Source: a bacterium HR17 (GTDB lineage Bacteria; Armatimonadota; Fervidibacteria; Fervidibacterales; Fervidibacteraceae). From it: a DNA stretch of 64,000 nt. Where the stretch lies: contig BEHT01000013.1 in NCBI GenBank assembly GCA_002898575.1, positions 1 through 64,000 of the forward strand. Direction: 5' to 3'. Each line of letters starts with the position of its first letter. The stretch's first letter is position 1. The notes beneath the pieces are model-generated. The model did not search any database, was not told the DNA's origin, and saw only the letters and a program-made list of their open reading frames with translations. The position numbers and the translations under genes are program-made. Positions 43,338 through 52,769 of this stretch are shown here, in pieces.

Positions 43338-44282
43338 TTAGCCATTGTGATGCGGGTCGTTAGGCAGTGGGGCAGATTTGCGGGCGAGCGTCCATTGCTG
43401 CCACGCTAAGCGCCAGCGGTGTATCGCCACTCTCAGCAACGCACCCGTTAACCGCAGCAGCATCCCGACAGCGATCAGCGGCAGCAACGGAAGGTAGCGC
43501 TGACGGTAGTTTTTCAGGTAGAACCGCCACATGCTCTTGTGGTGTTCTATCAGCGACGGGACGAGGCGTCGGTCGCTGCTGCGCCCGACTTTGTGCACGA
43601 TGACGGCATCGGGGCAAAAGAGCACCTTGAACCCTGCCTGCCATGCCCGCCAACACAAATCCACATCCTCGCAATATGCCCAGAAGCGCTCGTCTAACAA
43701 CCCGATACGCTCAAACACCTCGCGGCGCACCAACATCGCCGCTCCCGACACCCAATCCACTTCCCGCACGGCGTCGTAACCGAAATCTGCCAGCAAATAG
43801 CGCCGCACGAAAGGGTTTTGGGGGAACAGGCGCCCCAGCGGCGTGTTGCGGAACAGTCCCGCTCCGATGTCGGGAAACGACCGCGCCGACCGCTGCACGC
43901 TGCCATCGGGGTTGAGCAACTTCGCCCCGATGATCCCCGCTTCAGGATGAGCCTCCGCACACGCTATCAACGCCCGCAACGCCCCTTTGTGCACCACTGT
44001 GTCAGGATTGAGCAGCAGGATGTATTTGCCTCGGCTGAGGCGAATGCCGATGTTGTTCGCCCTCGTGTAGCCGAGGTTGCGATCGTTGACGAGAAGTTGC
44101 ACTCGCTGAAATTCCCGCCGCACCATTTCCGCCGTCCCATCTGTTGATGCGTTGTCCACGACGATGACTTCCATGTCCAATGGCGGTGCTTCGGTGTGCA
44201 GGAGCGATTGCAAGCACTCCCGCAGATCGTCGCGCACATTCCAACTGACGATGACGACGGACAAAACAGGGGCGTCGGTCAT
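43338..44282 (-). CDS. Family 2 glycosyltransferase (WbbL/rhamnosyltransferase-like)
   Basis: This 314-residue GT-A enzyme has LSVVIVSWNVRDDLRECLQSLL, EVIVVDNASTDGTAEMV, the metal-binding LLNPDTVV, and DFGYDAVREVDWVSGAAMLVRREVFERIGLLDERFWAYCEDVDLCWRA, typical of WbbL-like rhamnosyl- and related transferases. A hydrophobic C-terminal helix (LLPLIAVGMLLRLTGALL) probably anchors it. It overlaps the Trm112-like gene by 4 bases. A second, related transferase follows upstream. Confidence 0.85.
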   Translation of the reverse strand: MTDAPVLSVVIVSWNVRDDLRECLQSLLHTEAPPLDMEVIVVDNASTDGTAEMVRREFQRVQLLVNDRNLGYTRANNIGIRLSRGKYILLLNPDTVVHKGALRALIACAEAHPEAGIIGAKLLNPDGSVQRSARSFPDIGAGLFRNTPLGRLFPQNPFVRRYLLADFGYDAVREVDWVSGAAMLVRREVFERIGLLDERFWAYCEDVDLCWRAWQAGFKVLFCPDAVIVHKVGRSSDRRLVPSLIEHHKSMWRFYLKNYRQRYLPLLPLIAVGMLLRLTGALLRVAIHRWRLAWQQWTLARKSAPLPNDPHHNG

Positions 44283-44488
44283 TGTGTCCCCTCGCCCTGC
44301 GGTGGCAGTTCGGCTTCGTCAATCAACATGACAGGAATGCCGTCGCGGATGGGATAACGGCGTTTGCACTTTTTGCAAACGATGCGCTGCTGTTCCGCCC
44401 ACACTTCCAAATCGCCCCGACATTCAGGGACTGGGCAACACATGATTTCCAGCAACCACTGCGGGATGAGTTCTTGCCGTTCCGCCAT
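44279..44488 (-). CDS. Trm112/UPF0434-like zinc-binding protein
   Basis: The 69-residue protein has two Cys pairs in MCCPVPECRGDLEVW and IVCKKCKRRYPIRDGIPVML, the Trm112/YcaR fold. In eukaryotes and archaea Trm112 activates methyltransferases; bacterial roles are less clear. It is nested between two glycosyltransferases and overlaps the next start (ATGA), so it is expressed with them. It might regulate or accompany a partner enzyme. Confidence 0.85.
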   Translation of the reverse strand: MAERQELIPQWLLEIMCCPVPECRGDLEVWAEQQRIVCKKCKRRYPIRDGIPVMLIDEAELPPQGEGTQ

Positions 44489-44499
44489 TGCACCTCACC

Positions 44500-45405
44500 T
44501 CAGCAAGTGATTGTGAGCCTCAAAAAGTTTGCGATGAGCGCGACGGTGATGCGCAAGGCACTGCCGACGGCGATGGCGCTTCGCAAAAGGGCGTAAAGGG
44601 GTTTAGGCATTAGCGGACGGAAATGCTTGTCGTAAAACTGCAGCAACCCTTGATGTGACGCCCAGCATTTGCCGATACCCAGAAAGCGGGTGCTGGCGCC
44701 GTGATGGTGGACGACGACGGCGTCGGGCAAAAAGTAAATCCGCCAGCCCGTCATTTTTAGCCGCCAGCAAAAATCCACATCGTTAAAAAAAATCCGTAGC
44801 GTGGCGTCCATGCCGCCAATTTGCTCCCACGCCGCCCGCCGCACCAACAGCGCTGACGCCATCGGTTGGTCAACCTCCGCGACGCGGTCGTAGTGAAACC
44901 AAGCCATGCGGTAGCGCCCCAACACACGCGAACGCGGGAAAAGTTTGTCCAGCCCCAGCGCCGCAAAGACCAAGGCGGCAGGCGTCGGAAACGACCGCAC
45001 CGACGGCTGCAACCTGCCATCGGGATAGATGAGTTTTGGCGCTACCGCACCCGCATCGGGATGCATTTGTGCGAAAGCGACCAGTCGCGCGATGGCGTTC
45101 GGCGTCACTTCGGCGTCGGGGTTAAGCAGCAGAAAGAACTGCCCTTGCGCGACCGCTGCTGCTTGATTGTTGGCGGCGGCGTAACCGATGTTGCGTTCGT
45201 TGGCGACCAACTTCACCTGCGGAAACTCTTGCCACACCATCTCCGCACTGCCGTCCGCCGATGCGTTGTCCACGACGATGACCTCTATGGCAATTTCCGT
45301 CCCATGTCTATCGCTCTGCGCCTCCAAGATTGCCTTCAAACAGCGTCGCAAGTGCTCCCTCGTGTTCCAGTTGACGATGATCACTGACACTGTTGTCTTG
45401 TCCAT
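44500..45405 (-). CDS. Family 2 glycosyltransferase (WbbL/rhamnosyltransferase-like)
   Basis: This 301-residue enzyme is a paralog of the one at 43338. It shows VSVIIVNWNTREHLRRCL, EVIVVDNASADGSAEMV, LLNPDAEVTPNAI, and RVAEVDQPMASALLVRRAAWEQIGGMDATLRIFFNDVDFCWRL. The C-terminus is hydrophobic and may contact the membrane. The ATG at 45405 follows CAGGTGACAG. A longer start 8 codons upstream has no SD. With its neighbours it builds a surface glycan. Confidence 0.85.
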   Translation of the reverse strand: MDKTTVSVIIVNWNTREHLRRCLKAILEAQSDRHGTEIAIEVIVVDNASADGSAEMVWQEFPQVKLVANERNIGYAAANNQAAAVAQGQFFLLLNPDAEVTPNAIARLVAFAQMHPDAGAVAPKLIYPDGRLQPSVRSFPTPAALVFAALGLDKLFPRSRVLGRYRMAWFHYDRVAEVDQPMASALLVRRAAWEQIGGMDATLRIFFNDVDFCWRLKMTGWRIYFLPDAVVVHHHGASTRFLGIGKCWASHQGLLQFYDKHFRPLMPKPLYALLRSAIAVGSALRITVALIANFLRLTITC

Positions 45406-45449
45406 ATCTGTCACCTGAGATACTGGCACAAAACTTTGGCGGCTGCGTC

Positions 45450-46562
45450 TTACGGGGTAGCAGCCACTTCCTCATAAACGCGTAGCGTCGCTTCTGCTGT
45501 TTTACGCCACGAAAACTGTAGAGCGCGTGCGTAACCTTTTTGGCGTAAGGCAGCGCGCAAATCGGCGTCTGCCAGCAATCGCCGCAACCCTTCTGCGATG
45601 CTCTCCACGCGCAGCGGGTCAACAAGCACCGCCGCCCCTTCGGCAATTTCCCGCAGCGAGGAAGTGTCGGAAGTCAACACGGGCGCGCCGCTCGCCATCG
45701 CCTCTACTACGGGCAGCCCGAACCCTTCCCATAACGCCGGGTAGGCGAACACCGTCGCCCCTTGATACAGCGCGGGCAAGTCCTCATCGGGCACATAACC
45801 CGTAAAACGCACGCATTCGGTCAACCGCAATTCACTGACCGATTGCAGCAACCCTTGCACCTTCCAGCCGATTTTGCCTACGAAGACCAACGGATGGCGT
45901 TGGCGCGTTGTCGCATCAAGCGCCGCGAAGGCGTGGAGTAACCGCACGGGGTTTTTGCGAGGTTGCAACACACCGACAAACAGCACATAACCGTCCGTCA
46001 ACCCGTAGCGCTCCAAGACGCGGCGCCGTTGCCCTTCGGGAAGGCGGACGAAAAACCGCTCCTCAGCCGCGAGGTAGATGACCCGCACCTTGTGTCGTGG
46101 CACGCCGAAAAACGCCACGATGTCTTCTTGTGATGCTCGCGAATCCGTGATGACGCTGACGACTCGGCGGAAAGTCAGTGTCAAAAAGATGTCCATCAGC
46201 CAACGGTCTTTGGTCGGAAAAGTTTCAGGGAAGCGCCGCCAGTGGACATCGTGCACCGTCGTCACCGTCGGACACGAAGCAACGAGCGGGGCGATGTATT
46301 GCCCATGCAAAAGGTCAACCCGATGGACGGCGCAGGCGCAAGGCAACAGGGCACCCGTGTAAAGCCAACGCGACAGGCGCGGCAACCGCATGAGACGAAA
46401 ATTGGACGGCAGTGCGAAAGGGAGTTCGCCCCTTCGGTCCGTAAACAAGGTGAACTCATGGGGCAAGTCCATACGGGCGAACTGCTGTAAGAGGTTGAGC
46501 AAGTAGGTGCGGTCGCCCGTGTGCGGTCCAAAAAGCACCCGTGCATCTAACCCGACGCGCAT
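45450..46562 (-). CDS. Family 4 glycosyltransferase
   Basis: The 370-residue GT-B enzyme has an N-terminal MRVGLDARVLFGPHTGDRTYLLNLL and a C-terminal Rossmann domain with YVLFVGVLQPRKNPVRLLHAFAAL, VRFTGYVPDEDLPALYQGATVFAYPALWEGFGLPVVEAMASGAPVLTSDTSSL, including the E-x7-E nucleotide-sugar motif. The donor and acceptor are unknown. It is oriented like the two family 2 enzymes and probably works on the same glycan. Confidence 0.88.
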   Translation of the reverse strand: MRVGLDARVLFGPHTGDRTYLLNLLQQFARMDLPHEFTLFTDRRGELPFALPSNFRLMRLPRLSRWLYTGALLPCACAVHRVDLLHGQYIAPLVASCPTVTTVHDVHWRRFPETFPTKDRWLMDIFLTLTFRRVVSVITDSRASQEDIVAFFGVPRHKVRVIYLAAEERFFVRLPEGQRRRVLERYGLTDGYVLFVGVLQPRKNPVRLLHAFAALDATTRQRHPLVFVGKIGWKVQGLLQSVSELRLTECVRFTGYVPDEDLPALYQGATVFAYPALWEGFGLPVVEAMASGAPVLTSDTSSLREIAEGAAVLVDPLRVESIAEGLRRLLADADLRAALRQKGYARALQFSWRKTAEATLRVYEEVAATP

Positions 46563-46612
46563 CCTGTTCCTTCACCCATCGGCACATGTTAATGCGCTCG
46601 CTCCCACACCGT

Positions 46613-47998
46613 TTACTTCATCGTCCTCCAAACGATGTCGCCCCTAACCCATCGCGGCTTCCCTTCAACACCACCGTCGTCTTTCATGTCCTCGCCGACG
46701 CTCCAAACCTTAAAACCTTTTGCCGACCGTCGGTAACGCAGCGGTTTACCGTCAAAAGGGTCAGTGGGAACAGCGGGCAAGTATTGGGGCACAAGGGCTT
46801 GTAGCGTTTCAGGATAGCGACCGTGCCCGTGGCGATACAACCGCAGCGCCATCGCCGTCATCCCAATCCGCTGCAAGGCGTGATAGGTCGTGGCTCTTTG
46901 AAAAAGCCTTGAAAGCGGAGGCATGAGCATCTGAGCGACAGCGTTTTCGTTCCAAATCAGCGCCACGCTGCCTAGCTCCACACCCCTCGCAGGACGGTCA
47001 ACTTCCTGCTGCCAGCGGTCTTCCAACCGCTTTAGTGCCTGCCAATCGTAAGGCTCACCCTTGCGGGCAAGGGCAATCAGCGCCTCGTAGTGCTGCAGCA
47101 TCCTCAGTTCGTTGCGCGCAATCAAATCGGGTTTGCTTTGCAACCACACCGCAAGGTTTAACTGCAAAGGTGGCGTAGTGCTGGGGTCGGTTAGCGCGTT
47201 GAGTTCTCTCCGCGATGCTCTTTCCTGCAGCCACTCACAGGTGGCGATGACGAACACGCGCTCCGCCTGCAACGCCCTCACAAAATTGCGGTCAATGTCC
47301 CACGCCTGTAACTCCGCTATTACCATGCGGTAGGCGTTCGGTGACGGGTCTTCGTCCGCCAAAATCCGTTGCAACGCGCTTACAGTGATAGCGAAAATCG
47401 CCCCTTGGACGAGGAAGCCGATCATGGACGGTTCATCGCCTAACCGTCGCACCAGCCGCAAGCCCGTCAGGCAACTTTCCATCGCCCCATCCATGTCCCC
47501 TTGCCGCTTCCGCCACAACCCTTCTGCTACCAACAACCGCGCAAACTCCCGAAAAGGTGCGAGGTGCGGGAACATGACCGCCGTCGGGTTTTCCACATTC
47601 CAGTCCGTCATGCGCATGTGCGGGTAAGTGACGGCGTGGCGCAGAGTTTGCAGAGCGGGGCGTAGTGCCTGCAAGGCTTTGTAAACATGGGCGTGGCGGA
47701 CAGGCTTAGACGGTCGCAGTTCAAGAAAGGCGTAAAGGTCGTCCCAAACAGGCTGCGGCAAGGACTTTTGTGCGGTTTCCAGTTGCGCAATAGCGTGTCG
47801 GTAAAGCGGCGTGCCGTCTTGTTGGGGCGGGATAGGTGGGAGCAACTCTGCCAAAGTCGTCGGTTCGCCTGCCTGTTGCAGACGCGCCAATTCCTTTTTC
47901 ACTTGATGGACAGGCGATGGCTGTCGCCAGCGGATGTAAAGCCCCACAAGCATCAGCGCGACGATAACGATCCCGACCGCCCAAAACCAGCGGCTCAT
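46613..47998 (-). CDS. Anchored hypothetical protein with a pilin-like C-terminal motif
   Basis: This 461-residue protein has an N-terminal membrane helix (WAVGIVIVALMLVGLYIRW) and a long helical body. The C-terminus, GRYPETLQALVPQYLPAVPTDPFDGKPLRYRR, resembles the C-terminal part of type II secretion pseudopilins and of large hypothetical proteins common in Planctomycetes and Armatimonadota. The start is ATG 47998 with GGGAGGGGG upstream. The function is unknown. Confidence 0.65.
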   Translation of the reverse strand: MSRWFWAVGIVIVALMLVGLYIRWRQPSPVHQVKKELARLQQAGEPTTLAELLPPIPPQQDGTPLYRHAIAQLETAQKSLPQPVWDDLYAFLELRPSKPVRHAHVYKALQALRPALQTLRHAVTYPHMRMTDWNVENPTAVMFPHLAPFREFARLLVAEGLWRKRQGDMDGAMESCLTGLRLVRRLGDEPSMIGFLVQGAIFAITVSALQRILADEDPSPNAYRMVIAELQAWDIDRNFVRALQAERVFVIATCEWLQERASRRELNALTDPSTTPPLQLNLAVWLQSKPDLIARNELRMLQHYEALIALARKGEPYDWQALKRLEDRWQQEVDRPARGVELGSVALIWNENAVAQMLMPPLSRLFQRATTYHALQRIGMTAMALRLYRHGHGRYPETLQALVPQYLPAVPTDPFDGKPLRYRRSAKGFKVWSVGEDMKDDGGVEGKPRWVRGDIVWRTMK

Positions 47999-48101
47999 GA
48001 CAATGCCCCCTCCCGATGCGTTGCTTTTGCGCCCGACTTTAGTCTGCAGGGTCATCGCCTGCTGTGCTGCAACGATTGGGTCAAGGCGCAGTTACCGCAC
48101 C

Positions 48102-48494
48102 TCACTTTGCGACGATGCGGTAGGTGTCCAGTTGCATCGTTTTGGTCGGGACGCCGCCTTCGGCGTGGGCTTTGCGGAACTCCTCGCTGTTGACCCACGC
48201 GCGGAAGCTGGCTTCGTCTTTCCAGAGAGTCACGACCAAAAACTTGTTCGCTGTTTGCGTGTGCTGCAGGACATACATGCCCTTGTAGCCCTTCACCTTG
48301 TCAATCAGACGCGCCCGCTTTTGGAAGCGCTCGATGAACTCGCGTTCGCACCCTTCCTGCACTTCTACTGCAAAGGCGGTCACGAACTGCGGCTCATCTT
48401 TTTGCGGTTCGGTCGGCTGAGGTTCGTTCGGTTGCAACGCGACGGCAATGGCAATCGCTAACGCTGCCAACACCGCGATCGTCCACCATTGCAT
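48102..48494 (-). CDS. Anchored ABM-domain protein
   Basis: The 130-residue protein has an N-terminal signal or anchor helix (WWTIAVLAALAIAIAVAL) and a proline-rich spacer. An antibiotic-biosynthesis-monooxygenase-like ferredoxin fold follows: FVTAFAVEVQEGCEREFIERFQKRARLID, YKGMYVLQHT, FLVVTLWKDEASFRAWVNSEEFRKAH. ABM and IsdG-like proteins are small monooxygenases or heme-binding proteins. An exported version is less usual. The neighbouring flavoprotein on the same strand may be co-transcribed. Confidence 0.75.
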   Translation of the reverse strand: MQWWTIAVLAALAIAIAVALQPNEPQPTEPQKDEPQFVTAFAVEVQEGCEREFIERFQKRARLIDKVKGYKGMYVLQHTQTANKFLVVTLWKDEASFRAWVNSEEFRKAHAEGGVPTKTMQLDTYRIVAK

Positions 48495-48536
48495 CGTTTG
48501 TCACCTCCGGCGGCGTTTGCTTGTCTCGTCTCCTCC

Positions 48537-49661
48537 TCACAACGCAGGCGGAACGACTTGCCAGTAGAGGCGGCGCATCGCTCGTTTCTGTTGGAACAAC
48601 GCTTTGTTCGGTTTGGGCGGATGGGGCGGGTTATCGTAATCAAAACTGGCGACCGTCGCTTCACCGTCGCCGACTTCAATGACGCAGCCGACTTGCCCGT
48701 TGTAGCGGCGCACCTCTTTGCCCGTCAGTTGTGCGACGATGTTTTCTGCGACGACGAACGCTTGCCGTTGCGCTGCCGTCGCGGCTTTGGGCGTCGCCAA
48801 ATTGGTGCAATCGCCGACGGCGTAGACGCGTTCCTGCCCTTCCACCTGCAAAGTGTTTCGGTCGGTCGGCAGAAAACCCTTCGCGTCGACGATGCCGAGT
48901 CGGCGGGCGCACTCAGCGCCCCAATGGGGCGGCACCAACACGAACAAATCCGCCGTCAACTCCGTCCCGTCCATTGAAACGGCTTTGCGGCTTTTAGGGT
49001 CAAAACTTTCCAGCGTGAAGAAAGGCATGAGCCGCACCTTGAAGCGCTCAAACCGCTCCTCAAAGATGGGCACCAACGGCTCAATGTGGAAGACGCGGGG
49101 CAACGGCGTGGCATAGATGAGTTCCGTCTTGTCGCGGATGCCCCGACGGACAAGGTGTTCGTGCAGGAGGCAAACGAACTCAATGGGTGACGGCGGGCAC
49201 TTGTAGGGCAACCCGCCGATGCCGACGACAATCGTTCCGCCTTCAAATTGTGCCAACGCCTCCCGCAACCGCAGCGCTGCTTCCGCGCTGTGGAAGTGAT
49301 GCCCACCTTCGGCTAAGCCCGCAATTTCATCGGGGTGCGGTGCGCATCCCGTCGCCAAAACGAGAAAGTCGTAAGCCAACCGCTCACCGTTCAAATGCAC
49401 GGTGCGGTTGTCCAAGTCAATACCCGTGACAGGGTGCGTGATGACTTGCACGCGGTCGTAAACGAGAGCCTTTAGGCGCTTTTGTAGTTGCTTGGGCTCA
49501 ACTTCGCCGAACGGCACATAGAGCCAACCTTGTTGGTAGGTGTGCACGCCCGTCGCATCAACGAGCGTGATTTGCACATCGTCGGGGGCAAGCAACGCCA
49601 ACCGATTTGCCGTCACGGTCCCGCCAACGCCTCCGCCGACGATGACGACACGCACCGCCAT
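48537..49661 (-). CDS. Sulfide:quinone oxidoreductase-like FAD protein
   Basis: This 374-residue flavoprotein has two dinucleotide motifs (VVIVGGGVGGTVTANRLALL and the VLATGCAPHP region), VYAVGDCTNLATPKAATAAQRQAFVVAENIVAQLTG, and cysteines in PYKCPPSPIEF and GQVGCVIEVGDG. The CPP segment is typical of sulfide:quinone oxidoreductases and flavocytochrome c sulfide dehydrogenases. Sulfide oxidation is likely but other NADH or thiol substrates are possible. The ATG at 49661 follows GGAGGTGATTGCCG. Confidence 0.78.
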   Translation of the reverse strand: MAVRVVIVGGGVGGTVTANRLALLAPDDVQITLVDATGVHTYQQGWLYVPFGEVEPKQLQKRLKALVYDRVQVITHPVTGIDLDNRTVHLNGERLAYDFLVLATGCAPHPDEIAGLAEGGHHFHSAEAALRLREALAQFEGGTIVVGIGGLPYKCPPSPIEFVCLLHEHLVRRGIRDKTELIYATPLPRVFHIEPLVPIFEERFERFKVRLMPFFTLESFDPKSRKAVSMDGTELTADLFVLVPPHWGAECARRLGIVDAKGFLPTDRNTLQVEGQERVYAVGDCTNLATPKAATAAQRQAFVVAENIVAQLTGKEVRRYNGQVGCVIEVGDGEATVASFDYDNPPHPPKPNKALFQQKRAMRRLYWQVVPPAL

Positions 49662-50080
49662 CGGCAATCACCTCCGTGAGGGCGCGCCTTTTGTCCCTTT
49701 CGTTCTGCCATTTTGCTGCTCGGTCAATTTGCCGCGCTGCAGTGCGGCGGCGCCTACCGCTCGGACGAGCCCCAAGACGCTTCGCTCCGTCACAGCCGAC
49801 CAACACGCAACGGATGCCCTGCGCGTTCAGGCGCTCAAACAGCCGGTGCGGCGTTTGTCCTTCCATGCACCGATCTGCCTTGAGCGGGTTGCGCCGCGCG
49901 CCCGACGCGATCGCCGTCTCCGATGCGTTTTTGCCCGACAGCGACTCGTCCCGCACGAGCGGCAGAACCGCCGTGACCGTCACCGGCGGCAATTTTGGCA
50001 TAGATGGCACGAAACGCTTTACGGGGCGTGCTACGATTTGAGTGGTGTCATTTTTCTCGTAGCGGTGAGGTGACCGCACA
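49662..50080. other. 419-base region without a convincing gene
   Basis: The divergent promoter region between the SQR-like gene and the RmlC-like gene has no supported gene. An open minus-strand frame across it is Arg-rich, lacks an SD and has no recognisable family. The ribosome site of the RmlC-like gene lies at its right end. Confidence 0.4.
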
Positions 50081-50536
50081 GTGATCGCGGGTGTGACCGT
50101 CAAACCGCTGAAGGTGCACGCTGATGAACGGGGTTGGCTGATGGAGATCTTGCGGTGCGACGACGAGTTCTTTGACCGGTTCGGGCAAGTTTACCTGACG
50201 ACCTGCTACCCTGGCATCATCAAGGCGTGGCACTGCCATCAGCGTCAAACCGACCGCTTTTGCGTCGTCAAAGGGATGGCAAAGGTCGTGCTGTGGGACG
50301 GGCGTCCCGATTCGCTAACGAAGGGCGAACTGAACGAGTTTTATATGGGCGAACGCAACCCCATTTTGCTGGTCATCCCGCCTGGCGTCTGGCATGGGTT
50401 CACTGCCGTCGGCAACGAGACGGCGTTCGTCATCAACTGCCCCAATTTCCCCTACGACTACCGTCATCCTGACGAGTTGCGCCGTCCCTACAACGACCCT
50501 GAAATCGGCTACGATTGGAGCGTGCGACACGGATGA
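50081..50536 (+). CDS. dTDP-4-dehydrorhamnose 3,5-epimerase (RmlC)-like protein
   Basis: The 151-residue cupin has HADERGWLMEILRCDDEFF, GIIKAWHCHQRQTDRFCVVKGMAKVVLWDGR and LLVIPPGVWHGFTAVGNETAFVINCPNFPYDYRHPDELRRPYNDPEIGYDW, which match the RmlC family although shorter than the ~180-residue classic enzyme. It probably epimerises a dTDP-4-keto sugar and may also be a related sugar isomerase. The GTG follows GTGAGGTGA. It overlaps the next glycosyltransferase (ATGA), consistent with glycan synthesis. Confidence 0.8.
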   Translation: MIAGVTVKPLKVHADERGWLMEILRCDDEFFDRFGQVYLTTCYPGIIKAWHCHQRQTDRFCVVKGMAKVVLWDGRPDSLTKGELNEFYMGERNPILLVIPPGVWHGFTAVGNETAFVINCPNFPYDYRHPDELRRPYNDPEIGYDWSVRHG

Positions 50537-51345
50537 GCGAGCCAGAAGGCAAAGCCAACTTTTTCCTGTCCATCGTCATCCCCGCTTACAACGAAGCGCG
50601 ACGGCTACCCCGCACTTTGGCGCGGCTGCACGATTACTTGCAGGACGATGAATTTGGACGCCGATGGCAAGTGAGCGCAGACGATGTGGAGGTCATCGTC
50701 GTGGACGACGGCAGCACGGATGGGACGAGTGAGTTGGCGAAAAGTTTTGTCGGACGCTTGCCGAATCTGCGGGTGCTGCGCCATTCGCCCAATCGGGGCA
50801 AAGGCTATGCGGTGCGGCAGGGTATGCTGGCGGCGCAAGGGCGCTTCCGTTTGTTCACCGACGCCGACCTTTCCACGCCCATTGAGGAACTGAGCAAGTT
50901 GTTGCTGCCCGTGCACAACGGCGAATACGACCTTGCCATCGCCAGTCGCGGGTTGCCCCAATCGGAACTGGTCGTGCGCCAACCGTTGCACCGCGAGATG
51001 CTGGGGCGGGCGTTCAACTTGGTCGTGCAACTGTTGGCGACCCCAGGCATTTGGGACACACAATGCGGCTTCAAAATTTTTCGGGGCGATGTCGGCGAGC
51101 GCCTGTTTCGCTTACAACAGCTAGACGGTTTTGCCTTTGATGTAGAAGTGCTTTACCTCGCCCGCAAATTGGGCTACCGCATCGCTGAAATTCCTGTCCG
51201 CTGGCTCAACGACCCTGACACAAAAGTGCAAGCGTTACGGCACGGGTTACGGATGCTGCGCGACATCCTGCGGGTGCGTTGGAACGATTTGCGGGGCGTC
51301 TACGCCGCTGCGACCCAGTTTGCCCCTGTTTCCCATGAGCGTTAA
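50533..51345 (+). CDS. Family 2 glycosyltransferase of dolichyl-phosphate glucosyltransferase type
   Basis: The 270-residue enzyme begins SIVIPAYNEARRLPRTLARL, has EVIVVDDGSTDGTSELA, NRGKGYAVRQGMLAAQG, FTDADLSTPIEELSKLL and WDTQCGFKIFRGDVGERLFRL, the pattern of polyprenyl/dolichyl-phosphate beta-glucosyltransferases. It likely transfers a sugar onto a lipid-phosphate carrier. The ATG overlaps the stop of the RmlC-like gene. It has no obvious membrane helix. Confidence 0.85.
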   Translation: MSEPEGKANFFLSIVIPAYNEARRLPRTLARLHDYLQDDEFGRRWQVSADDVEVIVVDDGSTDGTSELAKSFVGRLPNLRVLRHSPNRGKGYAVRQGMLAAQGRFRLFTDADLSTPIEELSKLLLPVHNGEYDLAIASRGLPQSELVVRQPLHREMLGRAFNLVVQLLATPGIWDTQCGFKIFRGDVGERLFRLQQLDGFAFDVEVLYLARKLGYRIAEIPVRWLNDPDTKVQALRHGLRMLRDILRVRWNDLRGVYAAATQFAPVSHER

Positions 51346-51407
51346 CACGGGCAAGCACGGCGCTTAAACTTTTGCCAAGTGCCATCAGCTCAAAGGAGGG
51401 CGGTAGC

Positions 51408-52703
51408 ATGGAGCGGCGCAAGGAAGAAGCCACGGTGTCGCGGCGACGGTTTTTGCGCACGGTCAGCGGCGTGGCGGTCGGCGCCTTGGGCGGTTCTCTG
51501 TGGGCGCAACCCGTCCCTCAGCAAGTGTCCCCCAACGACAAAATCGGCATCGGGTTTATCGGCGTCGGCGGTATGGGACGCGGGCATCTCGGTTGGTTTC
51601 TCGCCCAACCCGATTGCGATGTCGTGGCGTTGTGCGATGTGGACGAGCGCGCTTTGGCGGAAGCCAAACGCATGTGCGGCGACCGTCCCGTCGCCATCTA
51701 CAAGGACTATCGCCAACTGTTGGAGCGTTCCGATGTGGACGCTGTGGTCATCGCAACACCTGACCATTGGCATGCCCTTATCGCCATCCACGCCGCGCAG
51801 GCGGGCAAGGACATCTATTGCGAAAAGCCGATGACCCACACGATTGAGGAGGGGCGCCAACTGGTCAACGCAGTGCGCCGCTACGGACGGGTGTTCCAAT
51901 TAGGCACGCAACAGCGGGCAGGCGACCATTTCCGTCGCGCCGTTGAGTTGGTGCGGTCGGGCAAATTGGGTAAGGTGAAACTGTGTCGCTGCTGGATCGG
52001 CTACAACCCGCACAGCGGCTATGTCCCTGAACAACCTCCGCCAAAGGAGTTGGATTGGGACATGTGGCTTGGTCCGGCGGCGTGGCGCCCTTACCGTCCG
52101 TGTTATCACCCGTTCAATTGGCGCTGGTTTTGGGACTTTGGCGGTGGTCTGATGACCGATTGGGGTGTGCACCTGATTGACATCATCTTGTGGGGCATGG
52201 GCGACGAACTGCCCGTCGCAGTGGAAGCCAAAGGGCGCTACTACCCCGACAGTTTTTACGATGTGCCCCAATGGATAGAAGCCGTTTACGAGTTTCCGTC
52301 CTACACGCTCGTTTGGCACCAACCGCCGCCCAACCCGTTGCCGCTGGGACGGGCGGGGCATGGCATGTATTTTGAGGGCGATAAGGGGCGGCTCTTTGTG
52401 GACCGGGGCGGTATCGTCACCGACCCCCCTGACCTCATTTACGAACCGCTGGGTCCCAACGACTTTCGGTTGCCCCGCGTGCCGTCGCACCAACGCGAAT
52501 TTTTGGAGTGCGTCAAGACACGCCAGCGCCCGACCTGCGATGTGGAAGTTGGACACCGCTCCACTTATGTCAGCATCTTGGGCAACATTGCCTTTCGCTT
52601 GGGACGCAAGTTGCGCTGGGACGCGCAAAAGGAGCAATTTGTCGGCGATGAGGAAGCCAACCGCTGGCTGACAAAGCCTTACCGCAAACCGTGGACGCTG
52701 TAA
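51408..52703 (+). CDS. Tat-exported Gfo/Idh/MocA family oxidoreductase
   Basis: The 431-residue protein starts with a twin-arginine signal (SRRRFLRTVSGVAVGALGG), so it is folded and exported. It has IGIGFIGVGGMGRGHLGWF (nucleotide binding), VDAVVIATPDHWHALIAIHAAQAGKDIYCEKPMTHTIEEGR (catalytic lysine) and the C-terminal domain WFWDFGGGLMTDWGVHLIDIILWGMG. Such exported forms are common in Planctomycetes- and Armatimonadota-type bacteria and act on sugars or sugar acids. The ATG follows AAAGGAGGG. A DUF1080 gene follows. Confidence 0.9.
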   Translation: MERRKEEATVSRRRFLRTVSGVAVGALGGSLWAQPVPQQVSPNDKIGIGFIGVGGMGRGHLGWFLAQPDCDVVALCDVDERALAEAKRMCGDRPVAIYKDYRQLLERSDVDAVVIATPDHWHALIAIHAAQAGKDIYCEKPMTHTIEEGRQLVNAVRRYGRVFQLGTQQRAGDHFRRAVELVRSGKLGKVKLCRCWIGYNPHSGYVPEQPPPKELDWDMWLGPAAWRPYRPCYHPFNWRWFWDFGGGLMTDWGVHLIDIILWGMGDELPVAVEAKGRYYPDSFYDVPQWIEAVYEFPSYTLVWHQPPPNPLPLGRAGHGMYFEGDKGRLFVDRGGIVTDPPDLIYEPLGPNDFRLPRVPSHQREFLECVKTRQRPTCDVEVGHRSTYVSILGNIAFRLGRKLRWDAQKEQFVGDEEANRWLTKPYRKPWTL

Positions 52704-52769
52704 ACGCGCGTGGGAGGAAGCGAAACGCTTTTGTGCCCACGCCCATGCCACTTGAAAGGAGGGGTCGTC

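Noticed and set aside
49558-50103. Minus-strand open frame of about 180 codons
   Set aside because: It overlaps the SQR-like gene start, has no ribosome site, is Arg-rich and shows no recognisable motif.
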